Below are positions 1-7,924 of a stretch of 64,000 nt of DNA, piece after piece; positions within the stretch are counted from its first letter, which is position 1; each line of letters begins with the position of its first letter. The position numbers and the translations under genes are program-made. The stretch lies in the NCBI GenBank assembly GCA_028284325.1, contig JANQRX010000005.1:434001-498000 (forward strand). The letters run 5' to 3'. The DNA comes from Bauldia sp. (lineage in GTDB: Bacteria > Pseudomonadota > Alphaproteobacteria > Rhizobiales > Kaistiaceae). The notes beneath the pieces were generated by a model. It had not been told where the DNA came from and did not search any database. It saw only the letters and a list, made by a program, of their open reading frames with translations.

Positions 1-1162
1 GCCCCTGGTCGCCGCCGGCGCTGCATTGCGGATCGTGGGTCTGGGCGAGGGCGGCGTAGCTGTCGGCTTCCAGCAGGGCGGTCGCCGGCTCCCCCTCCGA
101 CGACATCAGCGCCGCGATCTCGCCGTCCGGATCGTCGACCAGCGAACCGATCGGCTCCAGTTCGGTGCCGAGGTCGACGATATCCTCCGAACCTCTGCCG
201 GAGTCGAACGGATCGACGTCCTTGCTGTCGCCGATCGGCCGATCCATGCCCGGAAGGACCTCGTCACCGCCACCGGACTCGCTTTCGGCTTCCTGTTTGG
301 GCGTCTCGGCTGGTGGTGTCTCTGCCGGGGGCGCGGACTCGCCGCTGGCGCTGTCGGGCTTCGGCGCGGGTTGCTGGCCACCGGCGGCGGTCGCGGTGCC
401 GCTGCCTCCGCCTTCCTTCGCCGCGGTCACGGTCGCGTCCTTCGGCTCCGGACAGGGGGTGAACCTGATCCTGTCCAAGGCTTCCTTCGCGGCGGTGCGG
501 TCGACGTTGCCAATGGGATCGAAGAGCGTGTCCAGGCTTTCGATGATCGCAGCCTTCAGATCGTTGAAGTGGGCTTCGTTGCAGGTCCGCAGCAGGGCCT
601 CGAACAACATCCCGACCTGCGGCGTGTAAGGATAGGTGTAGCCGCCGAAATCCTTACCCGGTGTTGCGGGGCTCCGGGGCCCGAGCTTGCGCCCGCCGAC
701 GGCGACGCGGAATGCGCCGGTCGTCGGACCGGCGAGCACCGTCGCGTCGTCGCGGCACGGCACGAAGGTGAGCCGTTTCACGAACGCCTTGAACCGCAGG
801 CGCTCCTCCTGCTCCCAGACCAGCACCTTGCGTTCCCTGGCCTTGGGCTTGTGCGCCTCCAGCCGCTGCAGATCGGCGTTGATGAGATCGGTCAGGGCGT
901 TGCGGCGATCGGTGAAGCCGTCGCGGTCGCAAAGGCTCTGCGCGATCCCGATCGACGTCACGCGGTTGAAGTAGTTGCCCCATGTGGAGACGCTGGCGTC
1001 GCGGACGTCCGGCGCGGGAAACAGGCCGTAATTGTCCGGGACCGACGCCGTCAGCTGGGGGCTCGCGGTGACCGGCCCTTCTTCGGCCGTCTGCGCGAAG
1101 CTGCCGGATGCGGCGGTCGCGGCCAACGCCACCACGGCGATACGGAAGATCGATGCCAGCAT
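1..1162 (-). CDS. Secreted protein of unknown function, N-terminal part (cut by window start)
   Basis: Open reading frame on the minus strand from the ATG at 1162 that runs off the left edge after about 387 codons without a stop. A GGGAGGA ribosome site lies just before the ATG. The protein starts with a clear signal peptide (MLASIFRIAVVALAATAA, cleaved near SFAQ), so it is exported. The middle part is ordinary globular sequence with several cysteines. From about residue 250 it becomes a low-complexity stretch rich in Pro, Ala, Glu, Gly and Asp. I recognise no family. The long forward-strand open frame in the same place is a high-GC shadow. Confidence is good that this is a gene and low for any role. 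Confidence 0.75.
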   Translation of the reverse strand, partial: MLASIFRIAVVALAATAASGSFAQTAEEGPVTASPQLTASVPDNYGLFPAPDVRDASVSTWGNYFNRVTSIGIAQSLCDRDGFTDRRNALTDLINADLQRLEAHKPKARERKVLVWEQEERLRFKAFVKRLTFVPCRDDATVLAGPTTGAFRVAVGGRKLGPRSPATPGKDFGGYTYPYTPQVGMLFEALLRTCNEAHFNDLKAAIIESLDTLFDPIGNVDRTAAKEALDRIRFTPCPEPKDATVTAAKEGGGSGTATAAGGQQPAPKPDSASGESAPPAETPPAETPKQEAESESGGGDEVLPGMDRPIGDSKDVDPFDSGRGSEDIVDLGTELEPIGSLVDDPDGEIAALMSSEGEPATALLEADSYAALAQTHDPQCSAGGDQG

Positions 1163-1264
1163 GCCGTTCCTCCCGGACATCTGCCCCGGCTGCGCAAACT
1201 GGCCGAAAAGCTTACATCAATTCCACGATGGCGTCGCGCCGCCCAACGCTCGCTGAGGATTATG

Positions 1265-1300
1265 CCTGACAGGCTCGCGACGAGCCGCTATCAGTCGAGC
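1265..1300 (+). promoter_or_regulatory. Promoter-like repeat copy 1, upstream of lysE-type gene
   Basis: CTGACA, a 17-bp spacer and TATCAG resemble a sigma-70 promoter. The spacer holds a perfect GGCTCG-CGA-CGAGCC inverted repeat. A near copy (about 30 of 36 bases identical) lies at 1956-1991 before lpdA. The promoter role is inferred. Confidence 0.45.
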
Positions 1301-1325
1301 ATTGGCCTGCAGCTGGAGTTTCGCC

Positions 1326-1940
1326 ATGTCCCCGGAGTTCCTCCTGACCGCGCTGGTCGTGGTGCTCGTTCCCGGCACCGGCGTGGTCTACACCGTGGCG
1401 ACGGGGCTGGTGGCCGGACGGCGGGCGAGCATTGCCGCCGCGTTCGGCTGCACGCTCGGCATCGTGCCGGCGATCCTGGCGTCGGTCGTCGGGCTGTCGG
1501 CGATCCTGCATACCAGCGCGGTGCTGTTCCAGGTGCTGAAATATGCCGGCGTCGCCTATCTCCTCTATCTCGCCTGGCAGACGCTGAAGGAGTCCGGCCC
1601 CCTGCAGATCACCGAAGCGGCGCCGAAGACCCGAAGTCTTGTCGCCATCGCCCGCACGGGGTGCCTGATCAACGTGCTCAACCCCAAGCTTTCGGTGTTC
1701 TTCCTGGCCTACCTGCCGCAGTTCGTCAGGGCCGAGGCCGGCGCGCCGGTGGCGCAGATGCTCGTCCTCGGCGGCGTCTTCATGGCGATGACGTTCGTGG
1801 CGTTCGTCGGCTACGGCGCCTTCGCCGCGCTGGTCGGGCGCCGTATCCTGCAAAGCGCGACCGTGCTCGTATGGATGCGCCGGACCGTCGCCGCCACGTT
1901 CGCGGGCTTCGGCCTCAGGCTCGCCTTCACCGACCGCTGA
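1326..1940 (+). CDS. LysE/RhtB family amino-acid exporter
   Basis: 204-residue inner-membrane protein with about six hydrophobic segments, the usual size of the LysE/RhtB family, which exports amino acids or related small molecules by proton exchange. The N-terminal half has the family pattern P-G-T-G following the first helix and a helix ending in Y-L-L-Y-L-A-W; the centre has the conserved N-V-L-N-P-K loop. The ATG at 1326 is preferred over a TTG at 1302 because a GGAG lies about 9 bases before it. The gene stands alone behind a promoter-like repeat shared with lpdA. Substrate cannot be told from sequence. Confidence 0.85.
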   Translation: MSPEFLLTALVVVLVPGTGVVYTVATGLVAGRRASIAAAFGCTLGIVPAILASVVGLSAILHTSAVLFQVLKYAGVAYLLYLAWQTLKESGPLQITEAAPKTRSLVAIARTGCLINVLNPKLSVFFLAYLPQFVRAEAGAPVAQMLVLGGVFMAMTFVAFVGYGAFAALVGRRILQSATVLVWMRRTVAATFAGFGLRLAFTDR

Positions 1941-1955
1941 GGCCGGTGCTTTTTC

Positions 1956-1991
1956 CCTGACAAGGGCGCGGCGAGCGGCTATCAGTCGGGC
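1956..1991 (+). promoter_or_regulatory. Promoter-like repeat copy 2, upstream of lpdA
   Basis: Near copy of the element at 1265-1300, with the same CTGACA and TATCAG boxes and 17-bp spacer. It ends about 27 bases before the lpdA start. Conservation is concentrated in the two boxes and in the bases after the -10 (CTATCAGTCG), so it may be a promoter pair or a duplicated leader. Confidence 0.45.
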
Positions 1992-2018
1992 GCCCCTTCC
2001 AAGCGCGGAGTTCACCCC

Positions 2019-3419
2019 GTGACCCATGATCTCGCCGTGATCGGCAGCGGACCCGGCGGCTACGTCTGCGCCATCCGGGCGGCCCAGCTCGGCATGGACG
2101 TCGCCGTCGTCGAGAAGGAACCGACCTTCGGCGGCACCTGCCTCAACATCGGCTGCATCCCCTCCAAGGCGCTCCTGCACACCTCCGAACTGTTCGAGGC
2201 GGCCGGCCACCATTTCGCCGGGTTCGGCATCGGTGTCGACACGCCGAAGCTCGATCTCGACGCCATGCTGGGCCACAAGGACAAGACCGTGGAGGCGAGC
2301 GTCGCCGGCGTCGAGTACCTGTTCAAGAAGAACAAGATCACCGCCTACCGCGGCGTCGGTTCGCTGGCCGGGCCGGGCCAGGTGACGGTGACCGCCGACG
2401 ACGGTGCAACGCAGTCGGTGGAAGCGAAGCACATCGTCATCGCCACCGGCTCGGACTCCACACCGCTGCCGGGCGTCGAGATCGACGAGCGCCGCGTGGT
2501 CACCTCGACGGGCGCGCTCACCCTCGGCAAGGTGCCGGATCATCTGGTGGTGGTCGGCGCCGGCGTGATCGGGCTGGAGCTTGGGTCGGTGTGGCGGCGG
2601 CTCGGTGCCGAGGTCACGGTGGTGGAGTTCCTCGACCGCATCCTGCCGGGCATGGACGACGAGGTCGCCAAGCAGTCGCAGCGGCTGTTCGCCAAACAGG
2701 GGATGACGTTCCGGCTCGGGCACAAGGTGGCCGCGGTCGACGGCAGCGGCGACCGGCTCGATGTCGCGGTGGAGCCCGCGGCCGGCGGCGACGCCGAGCA
2801 CCTTGCCGCCGACGTGGTGCTGGTCGCGATCGGCCGTCGTCCATACACGGAAGGCCTGGGGCTCGATGCCGTGGGCATCGCCACCGACGAACGCGGCCGT
2901 ATCCCGGTGGATCGGCATTACCGTACCTCGGCCGACAATATGTTCGCCATCGGCGACGTGATTGCCGGGCCGATGCTCGCCCACAAGGCCGAGGACGAGG
3001 GCGTCGCCGTGGCGGAGATCGCGGCCGGTGAGCTCGGCCACGTCAACTACGACGCCATCCCCGCGGTGGTCTACACCATGCCGGAGATCGCCTCGGTGGG
3101 CCGGACCGAGCAGGAATTGAAGGACGCGGGAATCGCCTACCGGGCCGGCAAGTTTCCGTTCTCGGCCAATGGCCGGGCGCGGGCGATGGGCACCAAGGAC
3201 GGCTTCGTGAAGATTCTCGCCGACGCCGCGACCGACCGGGTGCTGGGCGCCCATATCGTCGGGCCGGTGGCAGGCGAAATGATCCAGGAACTGGCGGTCC
3301 TGATCGAATTCGCGGGCGCCGCGGAGGATCTGGCGCGGGTCTCCCACGCGCATCCGACGCTGTCGGAAGCCATCCGCGAGGCCGCCTTCGCCGCCTGGAA
3401 CAAGCCGATCCATCTCTAG
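2019..3419 (+). CDS. lpdA: Dihydrolipoyl dehydrogenase
   Basis: 466 residues, the full length of the E3 flavoprotein that reoxidises dihydrolipoamide with NAD+ in 2-oxoacid dehydrogenase or glycine cleavage complexes. Visible are the FAD fold G-S-G-P-G-G (9-14), the redox disulfide C41-x4-C46 in GGTCLNIGCIPSK, a second Rossmann motif VVGAGVIGLELGSVW near 175, an FAD motif ending in AIGDV near 315, and the C-terminal HAHPTLSEA His-Glu dyad near 445. The start is GTG with GCGGAG upstream. No E1/E2 genes are nearby, so the complex it serves is not shown. Its TAG stop lies within the left inverted repeat of the adjacent MITE-like element. Confidence 0.95.
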   Translation: MTHDLAVIGSGPGGYVCAIRAAQLGMDVAVVEKEPTFGGTCLNIGCIPSKALLHTSELFEAAGHHFAGFGIGVDTPKLDLDAMLGHKDKTVEASVAGVEYLFKKNKITAYRGVGSLAGPGQVTVTADDGATQSVEAKHIVIATGSDSTPLPGVEIDERRVVTSTGALTLGKVPDHLVVVGAGVIGLELGSVWRRLGAEVTVVEFLDRILPGMDDEVAKQSQRLFAKQGMTFRLGHKVAAVDGSGDRLDVAVEPAAGGDAEHLAADVVLVAIGRRPYTEGLGLDAVGIATDERGRIPVDRHYRTSADNMFAIGDVIAGPMLAHKAEDEGVAVAEIAAGELGHVNYDAIPAVVYTMPEIASVGRTEQELKDAGIAYRAGKFPFSANGRARAMGTKDGFVKILADAATDRVLGAHIVGPVAGEMIQELAVLIEFAGAAEDLARVSHAHPTLSEAIREAAFAAWNKPIHL

Positions 3420-3688
3420 AGCGTTCTGTGATGGGATTGGATCAATTCTGTTTCTCGGCCGGTGCGGCGATCCACCAGGAGAAGTGCGCGGCGCGTAGCG
3501 GGGCTACGGGCAAGCGCTTCGACGACGTGGGCGCCCGCCGGCCGGAAACCCGGAGGGCCGGGCCGGTTTGGCCCAAATCCTTCGGTCTTCGGCTCGGCCG
3601 TATCCCGATACGACCTTCGCCGAAGCCCTTGACCTTGAACCAAACCTGCTCCGGCAGAATGGTTCAATCCCACCACAGAGCGCTCTAG
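3416..3688. repeat. MITE-like palindromic element with ~34-bp terminal inverted repeats
   Basis: The ends 3416-3450 and 3655-3688 are imperfect inverted repeats (about 30 of 35 bases matching), both with CTAG at the outer end and sharing AGAGCG(T/C)TCTGTG. The 200-bp interior holds further hairpins, including CGTATC-CC-GATACG nested between CTTCGGC and GCCGAAG. No gene is credible inside it. The size (about 273 bp), long inverted ends and absence of coding capacity fit a miniature inverted-repeat element or a related genome-wide intergenic repeat. Copy number cannot be judged from one window. Confidence 0.7.
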
Positions 3689-3701
3689 CGCGGTCGGCCG
3701 G

Positions 3702-4235
3702 ATGCCGTCGTCGCCGCTGGGACGCTACAAGCCGGCCGACGCCCGCGACCGCGCGGCCTGGGCGGAGATCAACGCCTTCATCGCGGCCGAGCCGGAGGCG
3801 TTCGGCGCCAACCCGCGTACCTCGCATGTGACGGGCTCGGCGTTCGTGCTCGATCCGGCCCGTGCGCGCGTGCTCCTGACCCATCACCGCAAGCTCGACC
3901 GCTGGCTGCAGCTCGGCGGCCACTGCGACGGCGTGGAGGACGTGCGGTTCGTGGCGCTCCGCGAAGCCTATGAGGAGTCCGGCCTGCCGCGGATCGACTT
4001 GGTCTCGCCGGACATTTTCGACGTGGACATCCATCCCATCCCGGCGACCACCACGCAGCCGGCGCATCGCCATTACGACGTGAGGTTCCTCATGGTCACC
4101 GAACACGTGGACCGGGTCCGGGCGTCGGGCGAGTCGAAGGACCTGGCGTGGGTCCCGATCGACCGGCTCCACGAGGTCACGTCCAGCCCGTCGGTCCTGG
4201 TCCTGCGGGACAAGCTGCCGCGGTTCGGCGGCTGA
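3702..4235 (+). CDS. Nudix hydrolase
   Basis: 177-residue soluble protein with a complete Nudix box, G-x5-E-x7-R-E-A-Y-E-E-S-G-L, around residues 71-95 (beginning GGHCDG). Nudix enzymes cleave nucleoside diphosphates linked to other moieties, using Mg2+ bound by the REUXEE glutamates. The N-terminal extension and the HYDVRF motif after the box are like a widespread NUDIX subfamily of unknown substrate. The ATG at 3702 lies 14 bases after the MITE-like repeat; no strong ribosome site is seen, so the start is uncertain. Confidence 0.85.
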   Translation: MPSSPLGRYKPADARDRAAWAEINAFIAAEPEAFGANPRTSHVTGSAFVLDPARARVLLTHHRKLDRWLQLGGHCDGVEDVRFVALREAYEESGLPRIDLVSPDIFDVDIHPIPATTTQPAHRHYDVRFLMVTEHVDRVRASGESKDLAWVPIDRLHEVTSSPSVLVLRDKLPRFGG

Positions 4236-4304
4236 CCGGCTTGCGGCCTTCGGACGGACCGTTAGAGTTGCATGGACCGTGGCTGCAAGCGGAGGGAAGC
4301 GAAG

Positions 4305-6218
4305 ATGAGGAAGGCTTGGATTGCGCTGGCCGTGCCGGCGGTGGTGTCGCTGACCGCGGCGACAGGTCCCGTCGCGGCCGAGGAGGTGAGGTCGCTGCAG
4401 GCCTTCCTGACGGAACGCCACTGCGATCCCGGCCCGGTCGACGGCGCCTGGGGGCGTAAGACCGCCGCGGCGCTCGACCTGTTCCAGTTGCATGCCGGAA
4501 CGGCCATTGAGCGCCCGATCGAGGCGGCCGATCTCGACACGCTCGCGCAATCCGCCTTCAAGTGCTCCGACATCTCCAACATCAGCTACTTCGTGCCGGC
4601 CGATGTGGTGCGCGCGCTCGACGACGTGGCGCCGGACACGCGCACCCAGTTGTGCCGTGCCGCCGGGGCGGCGCGGACCGCCGTCAACACGATCACCCCG
4701 AAGGAGAAGCTGGAGGGGCTCAACTCGAAGATGAGCAACGCGAACGAGGCCTACGGCTTCAACGAACTGCAGCAGTTCGCCTCGGCGTTTTCCGACGTGG
4801 CGACCGAGGCCTACGTTCACGATAACGACGACGCCAAGAAGCAGCTCATCGAGGCGCTGTCGCGATGGGCGGCGCTCGACGCCTATGTCGAGACGCGCAA
4901 CTGCGTCACCGGAAGCTGCCCGCCGGAGTGGCGCGACCCGCTCGGACAGGATCCGTCGCCCCGGAAGGACCACCAGACCGCCACGGACTACGTCATGGCC
5001 CTGGCGATGGCCTACTACACGGTGCTTGCCGACCACGAGGCCGAAGCCTTCGCCGAGCATCACGCCGAGATCAATCGCTGGTTCGGGACGTTCGGCGACA
5101 GGCTGCGCAACAAGTCGGGGTCCAAGGCCTATTTCGGCCTGCGCATGGGCCACCAGTGGGGCCACCTCCTGATGGAGATGGCGGGCGGCCGGATGGCGGA
5201 TTTCGGCCGGCGGCTCAACAAGCTCTCCACGACGCTGCCGACCCAGGTGCTCGCCGACGGCGCGCTCAGGGACCGGACCACCCGCGGCAACCGGGCGATG
5301 TGGTACCACCACGCGTCGCTGGGCGAGCTGATCGCCTCGCAGGAGATGATGCGCGCCAACGGCATTGCGCTCGATGCCGATATGGAAGCGAACACCCATA
5401 AGGCCGTGACGCTGTTCCTCAACGCGCTCGACGATCCGGCGAGCATCGTTCCGTGGGCCGCGGCCGGCCACAACAATGGCGAGGACGGTCGCAACCAGGA
5501 CTTCACCCTCAACGATTTCCGCGTCGTGGATTGGGGATCGAGCTGGGCCTACGCCTACGTCTTCCGCTACCCCGATCACGAGAACACGGCGCGTCTGCGG
5601 GCGGTTGTGGAGAATCTGGACGTCCTGCACCCGAAGGACCTCGGTATCGGGCTGAATTTCGGCTGCCTCTACCGGGCGTCGGATCCGGTCTTCCAGTCCA
5701 TGGAAGCCTCGGGCAAATCGACCTTCGAGCAGGCGATCACCACCTACGCGACGGATTTCCGGAACGTGGCGATCCGCCTCCACAACATCACCGATCGGGA
5801 CGCGGACTACGAGGACTACAAGATCGACATCGGACGAGCGACGTTCGGCGACTTTGAGAAGATATTCATGCGTTTCGGGGTCCTCGCCGACTACGCCTCG
5901 TCGGCCAAGCGGCCGGACCAGATCCGGCTGATGCGCATGTATGTGGAGGCGTCGCAGTTCCAGCCGGTGGACGGTGTGCGGCCGGACTTCTCGGAATGTG
6001 GGGAGCTTGCCTACAACGCCCAATGGCCCAGCGTGCGGCTGCATTTCGGGAGCGAGCGGGCGCTCAACCGCTGCATTCTGTCGAAGCTCCATCCCGACGA
6101 TCTGGCGCTCTGGTACTCGGTCTATTCCGACCTCGATGGCCTGATCGCCGACGTGGAGAAAGCAGGCAACCAGCACGCGGCCAAGCTGTTGGAGGTCTAC
6201 GACAACATCACGAACTGA
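4305..6218 (+). CDS. Secreted peptidoglycan-binding protein with alginate-lyase-like helical domain
   Basis: 637 residues from the ATG at 4305, which has GGAGG about ten bases upstream (an ATG at 4272 lacks one). A signal peptide (MRKAWIALAVPAVV...VAA) is followed by a PG_binding_1 repeat (SLQAFLTERHC...GPVDGAWGRKTAAALDLFQ) that would anchor it to the cell wall. The remaining ~500 residues are rich in Trp, His, Tyr and Asn and helical. Features such as MGHQWGHLLMEMAGG, NNGEDGRNQDF and WGSSWAYAYVF are reminiscent of the alpha/alpha-toroid alginate lyase family, but this is a loose resemblance. A periplasmic or cell-surface polysaccharide-acting enzyme is the best guess. It faces the caspase-fold gene, which also carries a PG_binding_1 repeat. 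Confidence 0.7.
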   Translation: MRKAWIALAVPAVVSLTAATGPVAAEEVRSLQAFLTERHCDPGPVDGAWGRKTAAALDLFQLHAGTAIERPIEAADLDTLAQSAFKCSDISNISYFVPADVVRALDDVAPDTRTQLCRAAGAARTAVNTITPKEKLEGLNSKMSNANEAYGFNELQQFASAFSDVATEAYVHDNDDAKKQLIEALSRWAALDAYVETRNCVTGSCPPEWRDPLGQDPSPRKDHQTATDYVMALAMAYYTVLADHEAEAFAEHHAEINRWFGTFGDRLRNKSGSKAYFGLRMGHQWGHLLMEMAGGRMADFGRRLNKLSTTLPTQVLADGALRDRTTRGNRAMWYHHASLGELIASQEMMRANGIALDADMEANTHKAVTLFLNALDDPASIVPWAAAGHNNGEDGRNQDFTLNDFRVVDWGSSWAYAYVFRYPDHENTARLRAVVENLDVLHPKDLGIGLNFGCLYRASDPVFQSMEASGKSTFEQAITTYATDFRNVAIRLHNITDRDADYEDYKIDIGRATFGDFEKIFMRFGVLADYASSAKRPDQIRLMRMYVEASQFQPVDGVRPDFSECGELAYNAQWPSVRLHFGSERALNRCILSKLHPDDLALWYSVYSDLDGLIADVEKAGNQHAAKLLEVYDNITN

Positions 6219-6266
6219 CCCGGTCGTTGCGTGTGAACCGGCCGACCCGGTGAGCAACGGTGCGAC

Positions 6267-7841
6267 CTACTTCGAGGCCGTGATGGTGCAGCCGTCCTGG
6301 TAACCGCCCGAGACCGATCCGCGCATCGAATTGCCTGAGAACTGGACGGACCACGTTTCCACGATCGTCCGGCCGAGGAGATCAACATAGCGGACAGTGA
6401 GTGTGGCCGAGCCGCCGCTCTTGCTGACGCTGATGATCGGACCGCTGAGGAACCGGCCGGTCCAGGTCCCGCCGCCGCCGGTGATGTCGAGGGAACCGTT
6501 GCCGGACGAAGCGCGGCACTGCATTGCGTAGGACCACCGACCGTCGAGGCTGGAGGCCGGCGCGGCTGCCGGATCGTCCTGGGTGTCGGTTCTGCTCACC
6601 GCTTGGGCCACCGGGCAGGCGGGTGCATCGCCCGCTTCCAACCGCGCCAGCAGCGCTTCCGACGGCTGCAGGTCGCCTGAGCCGTCGCCGGCCGTATCGG
6701 CGAAACGCCGCAACGCCGCGCGGCTTCGGCCGCCCCAGATTCCATCCGCAGGACCGGCGTTGCAGCCGAGATCGTTGAGGCGTGTCTGAATCGCGACGGT
6801 CAGATCGCGATCGGACCGCTCAGGCGCTTCGGCGGGGGCCGGCGGCTCAGGTTCGGGCTCGGGCTCGGGTTCGGGTGTCAGAAGGGCTTCGAGACGCTTG
6901 CGGGCCGCCGGCGCAAAGACGCCGTCGGGGAAGCTCGCGAGGAAGGCCTCCAGCTCGACCGGGTCGTCCGAGTCGCGCACCGCATTCCAGTACGGTATCT
7001 CCAGCGTCGTGTCGGGGGGATCCGGGGTTTCGCGCGTCTCCACGGACACCACGGGCGGGGCGGCTGGCGCGGGTTCTCCTTCCTCGAAGAAGAAGTCTCC
7101 ACGCAGCGACGACTGAACCCAGGGGACCTGTTCGCCGAGGGTGGCGTCCTCCACCTCGACGAGGACACGCTTGAACACCCGCTCGATCGACTCGCCCGGT
7201 TCCTTCATGGCTTTCGAGAGCGCGGCCGAATAGGGCGAGTTGGCGCCCCTGCCGTCCTGGGCGACCTGTCCCGGTGCGGCCGAGAAAGCGATCAGCGTGC
7301 CGCCCTCGGCGGTGGCGCGGGCCAGCCCCCGCGTGCCGGTGCGCACGTTGCTCCTGTACGGGTTGTCGCGGCACGCATCGAGGATGACGATGTTGGTCGC
7401 GTTGCCGGCGTCGCGCATCTGGCCGAGGACCGAGGCCATGGTTAGCGCCTCCAGTTCGAGATCGGATTCGGTCTCGATGCGTGCGCCGATGGGGATCAGG
7501 AAGTTCTCGCCGGCTGACTGGACGCCATGGCCGGCGTAGAAGAACAGGCCGACCGCGTCGGTGCCCGCCTGACGCAGGCGCGCGCCGAAGCGCTGGATCG
7601 ATTTGCCCAGTTCGCGGCGGTCAGCGTCGACCACGCGCACCACCTCGAAGTCGAGCGTCTCGAGCGTGTCGGCGATGAGGTTGGCGTCATTGGCCGGATT
7701 GGCGAGCGCCGGGGCGTTCTCGTACGCGGCGTTGCCTACGACGAGGGCCACGCGCTCCTCCGCGAGCAAGGGCAGCGGCGTCGTTGCGATGAAGGCCGAG
7801 ACCAGCCAGGCCAGTGGGTGGAAGCGCCAGTTCGCGAACAT
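6267..7841 (-). CDS. Caspase-fold (peptidase C14) protein with C-terminal peptidoglycan-binding repeat
   Basis: 524 residues. After a signal peptide or membrane anchor (residues 10-27) comes a caspase p20 domain beginning RVALVVGNAAY. The catalytic His105 (FFYAGHGVQ) and Cys157 (ILDACRDNP) are both present. A Pro/Glu linker (about 325-345) leads to a PG_binding_1 repeat (DLTVAIQTRLNDLGC...GIWGGRSRAALRRF), and the last ~90 residues form a beta-rich domain rich in Gly, Ser and Thr. The protein is therefore exported and probably wall-associated, as seen in many alphaproteobacterial metacaspase-like (orthocaspase) proteins whose substrates are unknown. It starts at ATG 7841 with a G-run upstream and ends facing the preceding secreted protein. 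Confidence 0.85.
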   Translation of the reverse strand: MFANWRFHPLAWLVSAFIATTPLPLLAEERVALVVGNAAYENAPALANPANDANLIADTLETLDFEVVRVVDADRRELGKSIQRFGARLRQAGTDAVGLFFYAGHGVQSAGENFLIPIGARIETESDLELEALTMASVLGQMRDAGNATNIVILDACRDNPYRSNVRTGTRGLARATAEGGTLIAFSAAPGQVAQDGRGANSPYSAALSKAMKEPGESIERVFKRVLVEVEDATLGEQVPWVQSSLRGDFFFEEGEPAPAAPPVVSVETRETPDPPDTTLEIPYWNAVRDSDDPVELEAFLASFPDGVFAPAARKRLEALLTPEPEPEPEPEPPAPAEAPERSDRDLTVAIQTRLNDLGCNAGPADGIWGGRSRAALRRFADTAGDGSGDLQPSEALLARLEAGDAPACPVAQAVSRTDTQDDPAAAPASSLDGRWSYAMQCRASSGNGSLDITGGGGTWTGRFLSGPIISVSKSGGSATLTVRYVDLLGRTIVETWSVQFSGNSMRGSVSGGYQDGCTITASK

Positions 7842-7924
7842 TGTCCCCCCGGCAGTTCGTTTCTCGCTCCACCGGGCTCACGGTGGCGTTTGCGTCCGGA
7901 CACGTCTGGCGCGAAAAGACCTTA

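Noticed and set aside
1260-3413. 717-codon minus-strand open frame opposite the LysE-type gene and lpdA
   Set aside because: Rich in His, Arg and Gly with no family motif, and wholly antisense to lpdA and the exporter gene, which have strong motifs and ribosome sites. A typical high-GC shadow frame.
3504-6257. 917-codon minus-strand open frame opposite the Nudix and PG-binding genes
   Set aside because: No recognisable domains; antisense to two genes with clear motifs. Shadow frame.
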